Of a stretch of 64,000 nt of DNA, positions 55,344-63,683 are shown piece by piece; within the stretch, counting starts at the first letter, position 1; the number at the start of each line of letters is the position of its first letter. Under the pieces are notes generated by a model. That model did no database searches, had not been told where the DNA came from, and worked only from the letters and a program-made list of their open reading frames with translations. The DNA is from Paraburkholderia phenoliruptrix (GTDB lineage: Bacteria > Pseudomonadota > Gammaproteobacteria > Burkholderiales > Burkholderiaceae). A program made the translations under genes and the position numbers. The stretch lies in the NCBI RefSeq assembly GCF_019511605.1, contig NZ_JAEUAV010000021.1, positions 54,078 through 118,077 of the forward strand, in the 5' to 3' direction.

Positions 55344-55485
55344 GCGAGCGAATCTTTTTGCTCGGGGTTTTCCCCAGGCGGTGCGACGTATTTGTCGAAT
55401 CGCTGCTGCATTGCCCGTCGTGTGAGTAAGAGCGGCCAACCTGCCGCGCTCAACCTCACTTCTCACGACAAACGGAGTAACGGCG

Positions 55486-55899
55486 ATGCGATTCATGATC
55501 CTGGTCAAAGCGACTGCCGCAAGCGAAGCCGGCGAAATGCCCGAAGCGTCCCTAATGGCGGCAATGGGCGCCTACCACGAAGAACTTGCCAAGGCCGGTG
55601 TGCTGCTCGACGCCACCGGTTTGCAGCCAACCTCGAAAGGCTGGCGCATTCGCTACAGCGGCGGCCAGCGCACGGTGATTGACGGCCCGTTTGCCGAAAC
55701 CAAAGAACTGATTGCCGGTTACACGCTTATCCAGGTGCGTTCGCGCGAAGAAGCAATGGAATGGGCGCGGCGTTTTCCGGCGCCGTCCGGCGAACACGTC
55801 GACGGCGAAATCGAAGTGAGGCAGCTCTACGAACTGGAGGACTTTGAGCCGAGTCCGGAACTCGAGCGTTTCCGCGAGCTTGAGGCGGGCCGTCGCTGA
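55486..55899 (+). CDS. Second YciI-related (DGPF domain) protein
   Basis: The product is 137 residues. MRFMILVKATAASEAGEMPE and the strong signature DGPFAETKELIAGYTLIQVR identify it as a DGPF protein, followed by SREEAMEWARRFPAPSGEHV and a 20-residue acidic C-terminal extension (YELEDFEPSPELERFRELEA). It lies 142 bp after the first YciI gene and 30 bp before the VOC protein; the four genes form one unit. It probably shares a pathway with the other DGPF protein. Confidence 0.95.
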   Translation: MRFMILVKATAASEAGEMPEASLMAAMGAYHEELAKAGVLLDATGLQPTSKGWRIRYSGGQRTVIDGPFAETKELIAGYTLIQVRSREEAMEWARRFPAPSGEHVDGEIEVRQLYELEDFEPSPELERFRELEAGRR

Positions 55900-55929
55900 T
55901 TTGCCGTCAACCGATTATTGGATCTCATC

Positions 55930-56337
55930 ATGCACAAACAAATCTTTGTGAATCTCGCCGTCGACAATCTCGAACGGTCGAAGGCGTTTTTCAGCGCGCT
56001 CGGTTTCAGCTTTGACCCGCAATTCACCAACGAACAGGCGGCGTGTCTGGTCCTCGGTGAGAATCTTTACGCAATGCTGCTGGTGAAAGAGCTGTTCAAA
56101 TCGTTCACGCGCAAATCGCTTTGTGATCCGAAGGAAAGTACGGAAGCACTCGTTGGTTTGTCATGCGAAAGCCGTGGCGAAGTGGACGCGCTGGTCGCCA
56201 AAGCAGTGGCCGCGGGTGGCAGCGTGCCGCGCGCGCCGCAGGACTACGGCTTCATGTATGGCCACGGTTTCGAAGACATAGACGGCCATATCTGGGAACT
56301 GATCTACATGGACCCGAACGCCAGAGCGGCGGGCTGA
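55930..56337 (+). CDS. VOC (glyoxalase/bleomycin-resistance) family protein
   Basis: The product is 135 residues from the ATG at 55930; a TTG 12 bases earlier is possible. The two beta-alpha-beta modules are visible: QIFVNLAVDNLERSKAFFSA, LGFSFDPQFTNEQAACLVLG, then RGEVDALVAKAVAAGGSVPR and GHGFEDIDGHIWELIYMDPN. The metal ligands of the fold are only partly conserved (His in GHxWE present). The gene lies 4 bp before the sigma factor start. It may be a ligand-binding or enzymatic partner of the module. Confidence 0.93.
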   Translation: MHKQIFVNLAVDNLERSKAFFSALGFSFDPQFTNEQAACLVLGENLYAMLLVKELFKSFTRKSLCDPKESTEALVGLSCESRGEVDALVAKAVAAGGSVPRAPQDYGFMYGHGFEDIDGHIWELIYMDPNARAAG

Positions 56338-56341
56338 CTCT

Positions 56342-57616
56342 GTGACGAAACTGGCCACTCATCGTGCCATCGAGGCCGTCTGGCGGATCGAGTCCGCCAA
56401 GGTTATCGCCCACGTCGCGCGGATGGTGCGCGACGTCGGGCTCGCCGAAGAACTGGCGCAAGACGCGCTGGTGTCCGCGCTCGAGCATTGGCCCGACGCT
56501 GGCGTTCCCGACAATCCTGGGGCGTGGCTGATGGCAACGGCAAAAAATCGCGCGCTCGACCGCTTGCGGCAGGAAGCACTGCACGCCCGCAAGCGCCAGG
56601 AGCTGGGCCACGACATGGACGCGCTCGAGGCGCATCTTGTGCCCGATTTCGTCGATGCACTGGACGCCGCGCGTGCCGACGACATCGGCGACGACCTGCT
56701 GCGGCTCGTATTCACCGCGTGTCATCCGGTGTTGTCGACGGACGCCCGCGTCGCGCTCACGCTGCGCCTGCTCGGCGGGCTGACGACCGACGAAATAGCG
56801 CGCGCGTTTCTTGTGCCGGAGCCGACCATCGCGCAACGAATCGTGCGGGCGAAGCGCACCCTTTCGGCGGCCAAAGTGCCGTTCGAGGTGCCGCAGGCCG
56901 AAGCACGCGCGCCGAGGCTCGCGTCGGTGCTGCAAGTGATCTATCTGATTTTCAACGAAGGCTATTCCGCCACCGCCGGCGACGACTGGATGCGCCCGGC
57001 ACTCTGCGAGGAAGCGCTGCGGCTTGGGCGCGTGCTCAGCGGCCTCGTGCCCGACGAAAGCGAGGTGCACGGCCTTGTCGCGTTGATGGAGATTCAGGCT
57101 TCGCGCATGCATGCGCGCACCGACGCGCAAGGCCGCCCGGTGCTGTTGCTCGATCAGGATCGCAGCCGTTGGGACCCGCTGCTGATTCGCCGCGGACTGG
57201 CTGCGCTCAGCACGGCACACGCGCTGGGCGGCGCGAGCGGGCCATATGCGTTGCAGGCGGCGCTGGCCGCATGTCATGCGCGCGCGCATAGGGCGGAAGA
57301 CACGGATTGGGCGCAGATCGTCGCTTTGTACGACGCACTGGCGCAGGTGGCGCCTTCGCCGGTTGTCGAGTTGAACCGCGCGGTGGCGGTGGGCATGGCA
57401 TTCGGTCCGGCTGCGGGGCTTGAGATCGTGGATGCGCTCGCCGCCGATGCAAGGCTTGCGAACTACCACTGGCTGCCGAGTGTGCGCGGCGATCTGCTTG
57501 CCAAACTAGGCCGCATGGATGAAGCGCGCGCGGAGTTCCAGCGCGCTGCCGCCATGACGGGCAATGCACGCGAACGCGAGCTGCTGCTCGAACGGGCGCG
57601 TTCTAGCATGCAGTAG
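56342..57616 (+). CDS. ECF42-like RNA polymerase sigma factor with long C-terminal domain
   Basis: The product is 424 residues from a GTG start. It has sigma regions 2 and 4 (about 5-165: AVWRIESAKVIAHVARMVRD, AWLMATAKNRALDRLRQEAL, RLLGGLTTDEIARAFLVPEP) and a C-terminal extension of about 250 residues with TPR-like helical repeats (IFNEGYSATAGDDWMRPALC, ALSTAHALGGASGPYALQAA, PVVELNRAVAVGMAFGPAAG). This build, next to DGPF proteins, is the ECF42 class, in which the extension is required for activity and there is no classical anti-sigma factor. It probably controls its own cluster. Confidence 0.93.
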   Translation: MTKLATHRAIEAVWRIESAKVIAHVARMVRDVGLAEELAQDALVSALEHWPDAGVPDNPGAWLMATAKNRALDRLRQEALHARKRQELGHDMDALEAHLVPDFVDALDAARADDIGDDLLRLVFTACHPVLSTDARVALTLRLLGGLTTDEIARAFLVPEPTIAQRIVRAKRTLSAAKVPFEVPQAEARAPRLASVLQVIYLIFNEGYSATAGDDWMRPALCEEALRLGRVLSGLVPDESEVHGLVALMEIQASRMHARTDAQGRPVLLLDQDRSRWDPLLIRRGLAALSTAHALGGASGPYALQAALAACHARAHRAEDTDWAQIVALYDALAQVAPSPVVELNRAVAVGMAFGPAAGLEIVDALAADARLANYHWLPSVRGDLLAKLGRMDEARAEFQRAAAMTGNARERELLLERARSSMQ

Positions 57617-57622
57617 GCTGCG

Positions 57623-57646
57623 GCGAGTTTGTGCGCATAAACTCGC
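57623..57646. other. parS-like site 5, isolated
   Basis: GTTTGTGCGCATAAAC at 57627-57642 matches the parS palindrome at 15 of 16 positions. The symmetry extends to GCGA/TCGC on both sides, 24 bp with one mismatch. It lies about 39 kb from the par locus, right after the sigma factor gene and directly before an 8-bp tandem repeat. Confidence 0.8.
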
Positions 57647-57701
57647 TGGCGGTCTGGCGGTCTGGCGGTCTGGCGGTCTGGCGGTCTGGCGGTCTGGCGG
57701 T
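57646..57701. repeat. 8-bp tandem repeat beside parS-like site 5
   Basis: CTGGCGGT is repeated seven times without variation. It begins at the last base of the extended parS palindrome. Its perfection suggests recent slippage or an unstable length. Confidence 0.9.
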
Positions 57702-57770
57702 CTGCCCAGCCGCGCATCCGCCGTGGCACGCAGCAACCCGCCTCGATGACGGCAGGTGCCGCGCAAGCCG

Positions 57771-58388
57771 TCACCGAAGCAGCTGACGCACACCCAGCGC
57801 GATAATCACGCCGCCGCACACGCGGTCGACCCACGCCTTGCTACGCCGATATGCCGACGCGATGTGCGCCTGCGACAGAGTCAACGCGACAAAGCCATAC
57901 CAGCTGCTTGCCACGACGAACACCATGCCAAGCATCGCCAGAAAGGTGCCAATGGTCTCGTTCGGCGGTGCCGCCGACGAAAACACCGCAGCGAAGAACG
58001 CGACCGATTTGGGGTTCGCGATATTCGTCGCGAATCCTTGCACGAACGCTAGCCGGATGCTGCCGTTCGCTGCTTGCACCGCCTGCTCGTGCTTGCCTCG
58101 CGAAGCCTTGAAGATGAGTCGTCCGCCGAACCACAGCAGATAGGCGGCGCCCGCCAACTTCACGGCGAACGCAAGCCACGGAAACGCCGCAAACACCATC
58201 CCGACGCCCAGGATCGCGCAACTCGCCTAAAAGAGGTTGACGAGCACAATGCCCGCCACTACCGCGAGCGCTTCAACGCGCGTAGCCGACGCGGCCTTAT
58301 GGGCGACGGCAACGAAGTTCGGGCCGGGAATTACCACGCCGGCCACATAGACGGACAACACGCCGAGAACAGCTGCGCTATCGACCAC
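57771..58388 (-). pseudogene. LysE/RhtB family amino-acid exporter broken by an in-frame stop
   Basis: The frame of 205 codons runs from a GTG at 58386-58388 (with GGAG upstream) to 57771, but codon 54 is TAG (complement of 58227-58229). The upstream part reads VLGVLSVYVAGVVIPGPNFV, AVAHKAASATRVEALAVVAG, then IVLVNLF-stop-ASCAILGVG; LysE proteins have Trp (TGG) at this place. The downstream part continues normally: AFPWLAFAVKLAGAAYLLWF, FATNIANPKSVAFFAAVFSS. Thus a single G-to-A change interrupts an otherwise intact exporter. A sequencing error is possible. The downstream fragment could still be made from an internal ATG at 58197-58199, but would lack the first helix. Confidence 0.88.
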
Positions 58389-58400
58389 GCCGATCTCCCT

Positions 58401-58979
58401 TCAGGACGCGAAAAATGCCAGCGCGCCGGTTGCAACGCCCGCCAGCGCGACCACAAAAGAAAGGTTGCGCAGCCACTTCTTGCGCGTGAGCAACGTGATC
58501 GCGCACAACGCAATGGCGACCTGAATGAGCGTCGTGGCCTGTGCCCAGCGATGGTGGCCATGCAGCAGCGCTTCGCTTTTCGCGTCGTTATCGAGCACTT
58601 CTTTTTCAATTGCTTCGGCTTTCGCGCGAATCGGCTCTTTTTGCTGCTTGTATTTGTCGACGTCCGCGACAAATTTTGCGTGCGCCTCGGAGTTTTCGCC
58701 CGACAGCGCGGCGCCCAGCTCGGCCAGGTTCTGCTTCTCGCCCTTCGCCTGGTAGTAGTTCCATTGGTTCGAGGCTTCCGTCTTCTTGATGGCGGCTTCG
58801 TTCTTGTAGTACAGCGCGAGGTTTTCGCTATTGCCGCTTTGGTACGCGCATAGCGCGCCGATTGTCGCGAGCACCGCCGTGATGACGGCCATGCGGCTCC
58901 CGAAAGAGTCCGCGTCGTGGTGACCGGCGTGATGCACCGCATGGTCGTGCGGACCGTGCACTTCATACTCTTCAGACAT
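58401..58979 (-). CDS. DUF4337 membrane protein
   Basis: The product is 192 residues from the ATG at 58977-58979. It shows a His-rich N-terminus (HGPHDHAVHHAGHHDAD), a first helix (MAVITAVLATIGALCAYQSG), a charged coiled-coil loop (YYKNEAAIKKTEASNQWNYY, KYKQQKEPIRAKAEAIEKEV) and two C-terminal helices (TTLIQVAIALCAITLLTRKK, LSFVVALAGVATGALAFFAS). This is the DUF4337 layout, of unknown function. The His-rich lead might bind metal. The gene lies 12 bp upstream of the broken LysE gene on the same strand. Confidence 0.88.
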   Translation of the reverse strand: MSEEYEVHGPHDHAVHHAGHHDADSFGSRMAVITAVLATIGALCAYQSGNSENLALYYKNEAAIKKTEASNQWNYYQAKGEKQNLAELGAALSGENSEAHAKFVADVDKYKQQKEPIRAKAEAIEKEVLDNDAKSEALLHGHHRWAQATTLIQVAIALCAITLLTRKKWLRNLSFVVALAGVATGALAFFAS

Positions 58980-59105
58980 CAGATTCTCCAAGGCAAACTG
59001 TCTTGTTTCGCCGGGCGTCGCGAGCGCCCGGCGGCATGAATCTTAGCCTGTGATGCGGCACGGCTGGAAAAACGCTGCGTCCGGCAGAGCCTACGGCGTT
59101 CCTAT

Positions 59106-60050
59106 TCAGGTGCGATGGCCCATCCATAGCAGCAGAAGCGATAGCGTGACGACGGAGCCGAGCGTCGACAGCAGGATGGTGCGCGACGTGATGTGCGCTT
59201 CGCGGTCGTAAAACTCCGCCAACATGAATGGTCCCGTGCCGGTGGGCAGCGCCGCCAGCACGACCGCCATTTCGACCAGCGCCGGCGAGAGGCCGAAGAC
59301 GCGCGCTGCGAGCCACCATGTCAGCGCCGGCTGCGCAACCAGTTTGACGAGCGTGAGCAGCCACGCAATGCCGCGCGTGCCGGGCGGCGACGGACGCTTT
59401 TCCGCGAGAAACAGGCCGAGGCTTACCAACGCGCAGGGACTGGCCGCGCCGCTCAGCAGCTTGAGAAACGTCTCCGCGCTAGCGGGCAGCGGCACGTGCG
59501 TGCTGGCGAACAGCGCCCCTGCGACAGGCGACACGATCAGCGGATTGCGCGCCAGAGAGCCGAGCACTTTCAGGCCAAGTTTGTGCGGTGTGCGTTCTGT
59601 CTGCAAACCGATTTCGATCAACACGATGGCGCCCGCGAACAGCACGCACGCCACCAGAATGGTCGCGATGGTGGTGGGCGTTAGGCTCGCCTGACCGAAC
59701 GCGATCATGCCGAGCGGAAAGCCGATGTAGCCCGTGTTTGGATATGACGCGGCGATGGCGTCGACACTCGCGTCGGCGAGATGCCGGCCGTTCACAAGGC
59801 GCATGACGAGAATCAGCGCAAAGATGCCCGCGCATGCCGCCGAAAACGTAACGACGAAGGCCGGCTGATACAGCTGCTGCCACGTGGCGCGCGCCATGGT
59901 GTCGAACAGCAGGGCAGGGAGGGCGAGCCACACCACGAAGCGATTGAGTTCCGACGCCGAGTTCGGCCCGAGCACACCGCCCCGGCGGCAGGCAAAACCC
60001 GCGAATATGAGGCCGAAGACGGGAAGCAGAATCTCGAGAGTGGCTAGCAT
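59106..60050 (-). CDS. AEC (auxin efflux carrier) family transporter
   Basis: The product is 314 residues from the ATG at 60048-60050, with about ten membrane helices. The family signature is present: ILLPVFGLIFAGFACRRGGV and LNRFVVWLALPALLFDTMAR at the N-terminus, SYPNTGYIGFPLGMIAFGQA in the middle, and PLIVSPVAGALFASTHVPLP, GAASPCALVSLGLFLAEKRP later. Bacterial AEC members move malate, other dicarboxylates or small organic compounds. It is divergent from a LysR-type gene, which probably regulates it. Confidence 0.93.
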   Translation of the reverse strand: MLATLEILLPVFGLIFAGFACRRGGVLGPNSASELNRFVVWLALPALLFDTMARATWQQLYQPAFVVTFSAACAGIFALILVMRLVNGRHLADASVDAIAASYPNTGYIGFPLGMIAFGQASLTPTTIATILVACVLFAGAIVLIEIGLQTERTPHKLGLKVLGSLARNPLIVSPVAGALFASTHVPLPASAETFLKLLSGAASPCALVSLGLFLAEKRPSPPGTRGIAWLLTLVKLVAQPALTWWLAARVFGLSPALVEMAVVLAALPTGTGPFMLAEFYDREAHITSRTILLSTLGSVVTLSLLLLWMGHRT

Positions 60051-60175
60051 CGGTGTAAAGCGCGTGAGCGAAGGCGCGAATAGGAAGGGCGACGCGTCAG
60101 CGTAGTGATTTGCGTTGATACAATCCAATACTGTTTTTTGGCTCCAGCGATACCTTTTATGCATCGTCGAAATGA

Positions 60176-61054
60176 ATGGGTGAGACCGTGCTCGACATCA
60201 AGCCGCTGCGCTACTTCGTGACGCTGGCCGAGACGCGCCATTTCGGGCGCGCGGCGACGCGCCTGAATCTGTCGCAGCCTCCGTTAAGCCGCCAACTCGC
60301 GGCATTGGAAGCGAGCCTCGGCGTGACGCTGATCGAGCGCAGCCCTCGCAGCGTGACGCTCACTGCCGCGGGCGAGCGCTTTTACGCGGATGCCAAAGCG
60401 ATTCTCGCTTCGGTGGAGCAGGCGGTGAGCAATGCCCAGGCAGCGGCGTCCGGCGACGCGGGCAAGCTCGCCATCGGCTTCACCATGTGTGCGGCCTATA
60501 GCGTGGTGCCGGGTTACGCGCGGGCGTTCGGTGCGGCATATCCCGAGGTCGCATTGAATCTGCGCGAGGTGGTGTCCAACGATCTTGCCGCGCAGGTGGT
60601 GGCGGGGCACATCGACGCGGCCATCATGTTTCCGCATCAGCCGGACAAGGGGCTGGCCACGCGCACGATTCTGCGCGAGCCGCTGTGCGTGGCGTTATCG
60701 CGCGCTCATCCGCGAGCCCGCGCGCGGCGGCTCGCCATTGCGCAATTGGCCGGTGAGCCGTTCGTGCTCGCATCCGAGGAAGTGGCGCCCACTTTGCGCG
60801 CCGCGATTCTCGATCATTGCCGCTCGCGTGGTTTCGAGCCGGACATTCGGTTCGAAGTGCAATTGCAGCAGACGGTGCTGAGTCTTGTTGACGAAGGCGT
60901 GGGTGTCGCGCTCGTGCCGGCTTCCATGCGCAAGGCGCAGCTTGCGGGCGTGGTGTTCAAGCCGCTGGTTGATGCGCCTTTGATCGAGCAGGTGCTGGCG
61001 TGGTCGCCGGGTAATCGGAATCCTTGTTTGGGGCGGTTTTTGGAGTTGGCGTAG
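60176..61054 (+). CDS. LysR-type transcriptional regulator
   Basis: The product is 292 residues; the ATG at 60176 and a GTG at 60188 are both possible. The helix-turn-helix is LDIKPLRYFVTLAETRHFGR, AATRLNLSQPPLSRQLAALE (6-45), as in BenM/CatR-like proteins. The effector domain (about 92-290) has LAIGFTMCAAYSVVPGYARA, VAGHIDAAIMFPHQPDKGLA and VLSLVDEGVGVALVPASMRK. It is divergent from the AEC transporter gene across 125 bp, so that gene is its likely target. Confidence 0.94.
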   Translation: MGETVLDIKPLRYFVTLAETRHFGRAATRLNLSQPPLSRQLAALEASLGVTLIERSPRSVTLTAAGERFYADAKAILASVEQAVSNAQAAASGDAGKLAIGFTMCAAYSVVPGYARAFGAAYPEVALNLREVVSNDLAAQVVAGHIDAAIMFPHQPDKGLATRTILREPLCVALSRAHPRARARRLAIAQLAGEPFVLASEEVAPTLRAAILDHCRSRGFEPDIRFEVQLQQTVLSLVDEGVGVALVPASMRKAQLAGVVFKPLVDAPLIEQVLAWSPGNRNPCLGRFLELA

Positions 61055-61087
61055 GGGGCGCGACCGTCCTTGTTCCCGCCATTGCGC

Positions 61088-61525
61088 TTATGCTTGCTTG
61101 CGCTCGATGGCGCGTAACAACGGACTGTCAGGGGCGATGCGGACGAAAAACTGGGGCGGTTGAAAGCCCGCTGATACCTCTCTGAGTTCCGTGAGAGAAA
61201 CGGAGCCGGCAAGACGGCGTGCTTCGTGTAAACCCAACGCGAAACCTGTCGATATCCCGTCGAAGTATTGGAAAAACTCTTTCCGCGAAATTCCGGAAAC
61301 GCTCGCGAATCTGCGCCACAAGGTTGCAGGTGCGAGCGTGTGAGCCGCGCTTACCTTGGCGTATCCGACGACACGGCCAACGGGAAGCTTCACATAAATC
61401 CACACCACCGTGCCCGCCTTGACATTCATTGCTCTTCGGCGAAGTTCCACATGCTTGGTTCCAGCAAAAATATTGTTGGCGTGGCGCTCCTCAAGAGAGA
61501 TTAGTACATGTTCTGGCTGTTCCAT
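61088..61525 (-). CDS. ASCH (PUA-like) domain protein
   Basis: The product is 145 residues from the ATG at 61523-61525. The ASCH core is HVLISLEERHANNIFAGTKH, VELRRRAMNVKAGTVVWIYV, KLPVGRVVGYAKVSAAHTLA, with the conserved Lys/His-Glu-Arg-Arg face typical of ASCH proteins that bind RNA or modified bases. The C-terminal half (RKEFFQYFDGISTGFALGLH, EARRLAGSVSLTELREVSAG) is longer than in minimal ASCH domains. It overlaps the preceding 730-residue gene by 35 bases, so the two are translated together and very likely act in one system. Confidence 0.88.
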   Translation of the reverse strand: MEQPEHVLISLEERHANNIFAGTKHVELRRRAMNVKAGTVVWIYVKLPVGRVVGYAKVSAAHTLAPATLWRRFASVSGISRKEFFQYFDGISTGFALGLHEARRLAGSVSLTELREVSAGFQPPQFFVRIAPDSPLLRAIERKQA

Positions 61526-63683
61526 AAGCAAACCCTTCTTGAAGGATTCCCATAAGCTGTGTTTCGTTAATTGCGCGGGTCGTCAGGAGCTGAGTGGGGC
61601 TGCCGCAGCCTAGCTTTTCGAGCGTTGCACGGGCCACCGGACGCTCGAGACACACAATATTGTCGAACGCCGTCACTGTCTTCACCAGCGATTCTCCTAT
61701 CGCTTGCAATGCCGCCGCGTCGAGGACCGAGGGATCAAGGTCGGCGTTTTGCATGGCATCTTGCGATTTCAGATATGCATGCTTCACACGCGCGATCGCA
61801 ACAATCGCTCCAATCCCCCCGCCTTTGCCAGATTCATAAAACAGAATGAGACTACCACGCTTGAATTGCTTCAACGTTGCCGCGCCGCTCACATAATGCC
61901 GTTCCTTGTACAACTGTGCGCGCGCGTGCGGAAGCAAGCTCTTTTGCGGGGAATGCGCCAGCAGGTGCTCGGCGAAAGCACTCCGCACAGGTGTGATGAC
62001 GGCCGGTCGGCCGGGAAGACAGAAGAGCCCGGGCGAAAGCAACGTTTCGAGCGCCATCAAGGGGACGTAGGTCACGTTGCCGTCAGGTCTCACCAGGCGA
62101 ACCTGTTGATCGATGTTACGGTACGCCGGGACCGTGTCCGGAAGGCGTACCCGGCCCACGCTGAAGATTTCCGCTGCCCGTTGAGCCCAGTTTGCCGGCG
62201 CGATGATGCCGGGGACAACAAGTTTCGTCAACCACGTGTCGTCTGCCAATCCGCCAAAGCCAAGCCCTGCTGCTATTTCCCGCATCTGAGCCTGTTTCGC
62301 AGGAAACTTGAGCCTGATCTGCGAAGTATTCCCAGTGGTAGTCTGTTCAATGACACACCCCAGTAAAAGCCTGGCGGCACTTGACGCGGCTGCGTGCGTT
62401 TCGTCGACAGCGGCTCGTACGTTGACGATGCCAGGGCCAAATGTCTTTGGCCATGTGAGATAGCCGATCAGGCTGTCCTGCGACCATACCCCATATCGAT
62501 TGCTCACTCTTTCGTTTGAATCTACAGCGGCCCACTCAGCAACGACGGCGGCGACAGGAACGCCAAGTTGGGACAGTAGACGACGTACCGCCGGTTCTTC
62601 TGACCGTGAAATGGAGGTCAGCGATAGCGACACGATTTCACTGGTGTCGAGCAATTGCTCTTTCGCGGCCCCTGCGCTCAATGTCCTGAACACGGCGGGC
62701 GAGACTACATGAATGCCGTAACGCTCGTTCAGCTTTGCTGCAGCGTTGAGAATGGAGCCGTCGTTGGTAATGAGACCGGTTAGCCGATGATGCACGGCTG
62801 TCGCCAAATGCCGTAGATCCGAAAGGTCGTTGCAGCTGAGCGCGTTGGCGCGTTGTCGCTCCGGAAACACGATGTTTGCGAGGTCAGCAGCGAGTGTTTC
62901 CGACTCCTTCGTGACCGGTGCTGGAAATGATGGAAAGATGCGCGCGTAAGCCAACATGGGGTCAGTCACACCCACAGCGGCTGTCCGTTCCAGTTCGGCC
63001 GTGATTTCGGTGCTCAACGCGAGTTGACAATAGCCTGCCCTCTCCGATTTGAACAGATCCAGCACTTGTTCGTTTCGACTGCGGCGCGGGCCTAGATCGA
63101 ATAGCACATTGAGATCGAGGAGAAAAAGCGGAACCTCCGCCGCAGATGTAGAGCAAAGACCTAGCGGATCGCTCGCGCTGACGCCGCTGGCCGCAAATAG
63201 CTGTGGAGTGTCGAGCTCATGGCTACGTACAAGAATTGTCCGGTTTCTCGTTTCTCCACCGCGAGCAATGCTTTGTACATAAAACCCTTGGCTTTCCCAA
63301 AATCTGTTTGCGTCCTGCAGGTCCTCCGCTACTCGCGCATAGAGTGAGATGAAAGCGTGGTCTGTCAGGTGTTGCTTAAGATGGTTCAATAGAAGGGTCG
63401 CGATGCCGCACTGCCTGAACGGGGGCCTGACAAACATCTGGAGTACCCGTCCTTTGGGATGCCGCGCCTCGAAGAGAAGATGGCCGACGTATGACAGTGC
63501 TTCAGTGTTACCTTCAACGGCTATGAAAAGCTGTTCTTTGCGAGCAAAGTCTTCAAAAACGCTTGCGGGGAAAAACCCCAATGAGTTTTTGTCGCTATCC
63601 GCTGCGGCGATGGCGGAGCCAACGAACGGCGCAACGTCTGCGTAACGATCCAATATGCGAATAGCTTGTTCATTCTTGACCAT
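61491..63683 (-). CDS. Multidomain GNAT-PIN-GNAT-like-PUA/EVE-like protein
   Basis: The product is 730 residues from the ATG at 63681-63683, with GAGG 7 bases upstream. Residues about 5-155 are a GNAT fold (LQMFVRPPFRQCGIATLLLN is motif A). About 185-345 is PIN-like: LFLLDLNVLFDLGPRRSRNE, STEITAELERTAAVG, SDLRHLATAVHHRLTGLITN followed by D, giving the four acidic positions of a PIN nuclease. About 350-480 has weak GNAT-like helices (WSQDSLIGYLTWPKTFGPGI, AAAGLGFGGLADDTW-like end). About 545-720 resembles PUA/EVE folds (RGSLILFYESGKGGGIGAIV, AIARVKHAYLKSQDA). The ASCH gene follows with overlap. A toxin or defence role is inference. Confidence 0.75.
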   Translation of the reverse strand: MVKNEQAIRILDRYADVAPFVGSAIAAADSDKNSLGFFPASVFEDFARKEQLFIAVEGNTEALSYVGHLLFEARHPKGRVLQMFVRPPFRQCGIATLLLNHLKQHLTDHAFISLYARVAEDLQDANRFWESQGFYVQSIARGGETRNRTILVRSHELDTPQLFAASGVSASDPLGLCSTSAAEVPLFLLDLNVLFDLGPRRSRNEQVLDLFKSERAGYCQLALSTEITAELERTAAVGVTDPMLAYARIFPSFPAPVTKESETLAADLANIVFPERQRANALSCNDLSDLRHLATAVHHRLTGLITNDGSILNAAAKLNERYGIHVVSPAVFRTLSAGAAKEQLLDTSEIVSLSLTSISRSEEPAVRRLLSQLGVPVAAVVAEWAAVDSNERVSNRYGVWSQDSLIGYLTWPKTFGPGIVNVRAAVDETHAAASSAARLLLGCVIEQTTTGNTSQIRLKFPAKQAQMREIAAGLGFGGLADDTWLTKLVVPGIIAPANWAQRAAEIFSVGRVRLPDTVPAYRNIDQQVRLVRPDGNVTYVPLMALETLLSPGLFCLPGRPAVITPVRSAFAEHLLAHSPQKSLLPHARAQLYKERHYVSGAATLKQFKRGSLILFYESGKGGGIGAIVAIARVKHAYLKSQDAMQNADLDPSVLDAAALQAIGESLVKTVTAFDNIVCLERPVARATLEKLGCGSPTQLLTTRAINETQLMGILQEGFAYGTARTCTNLS

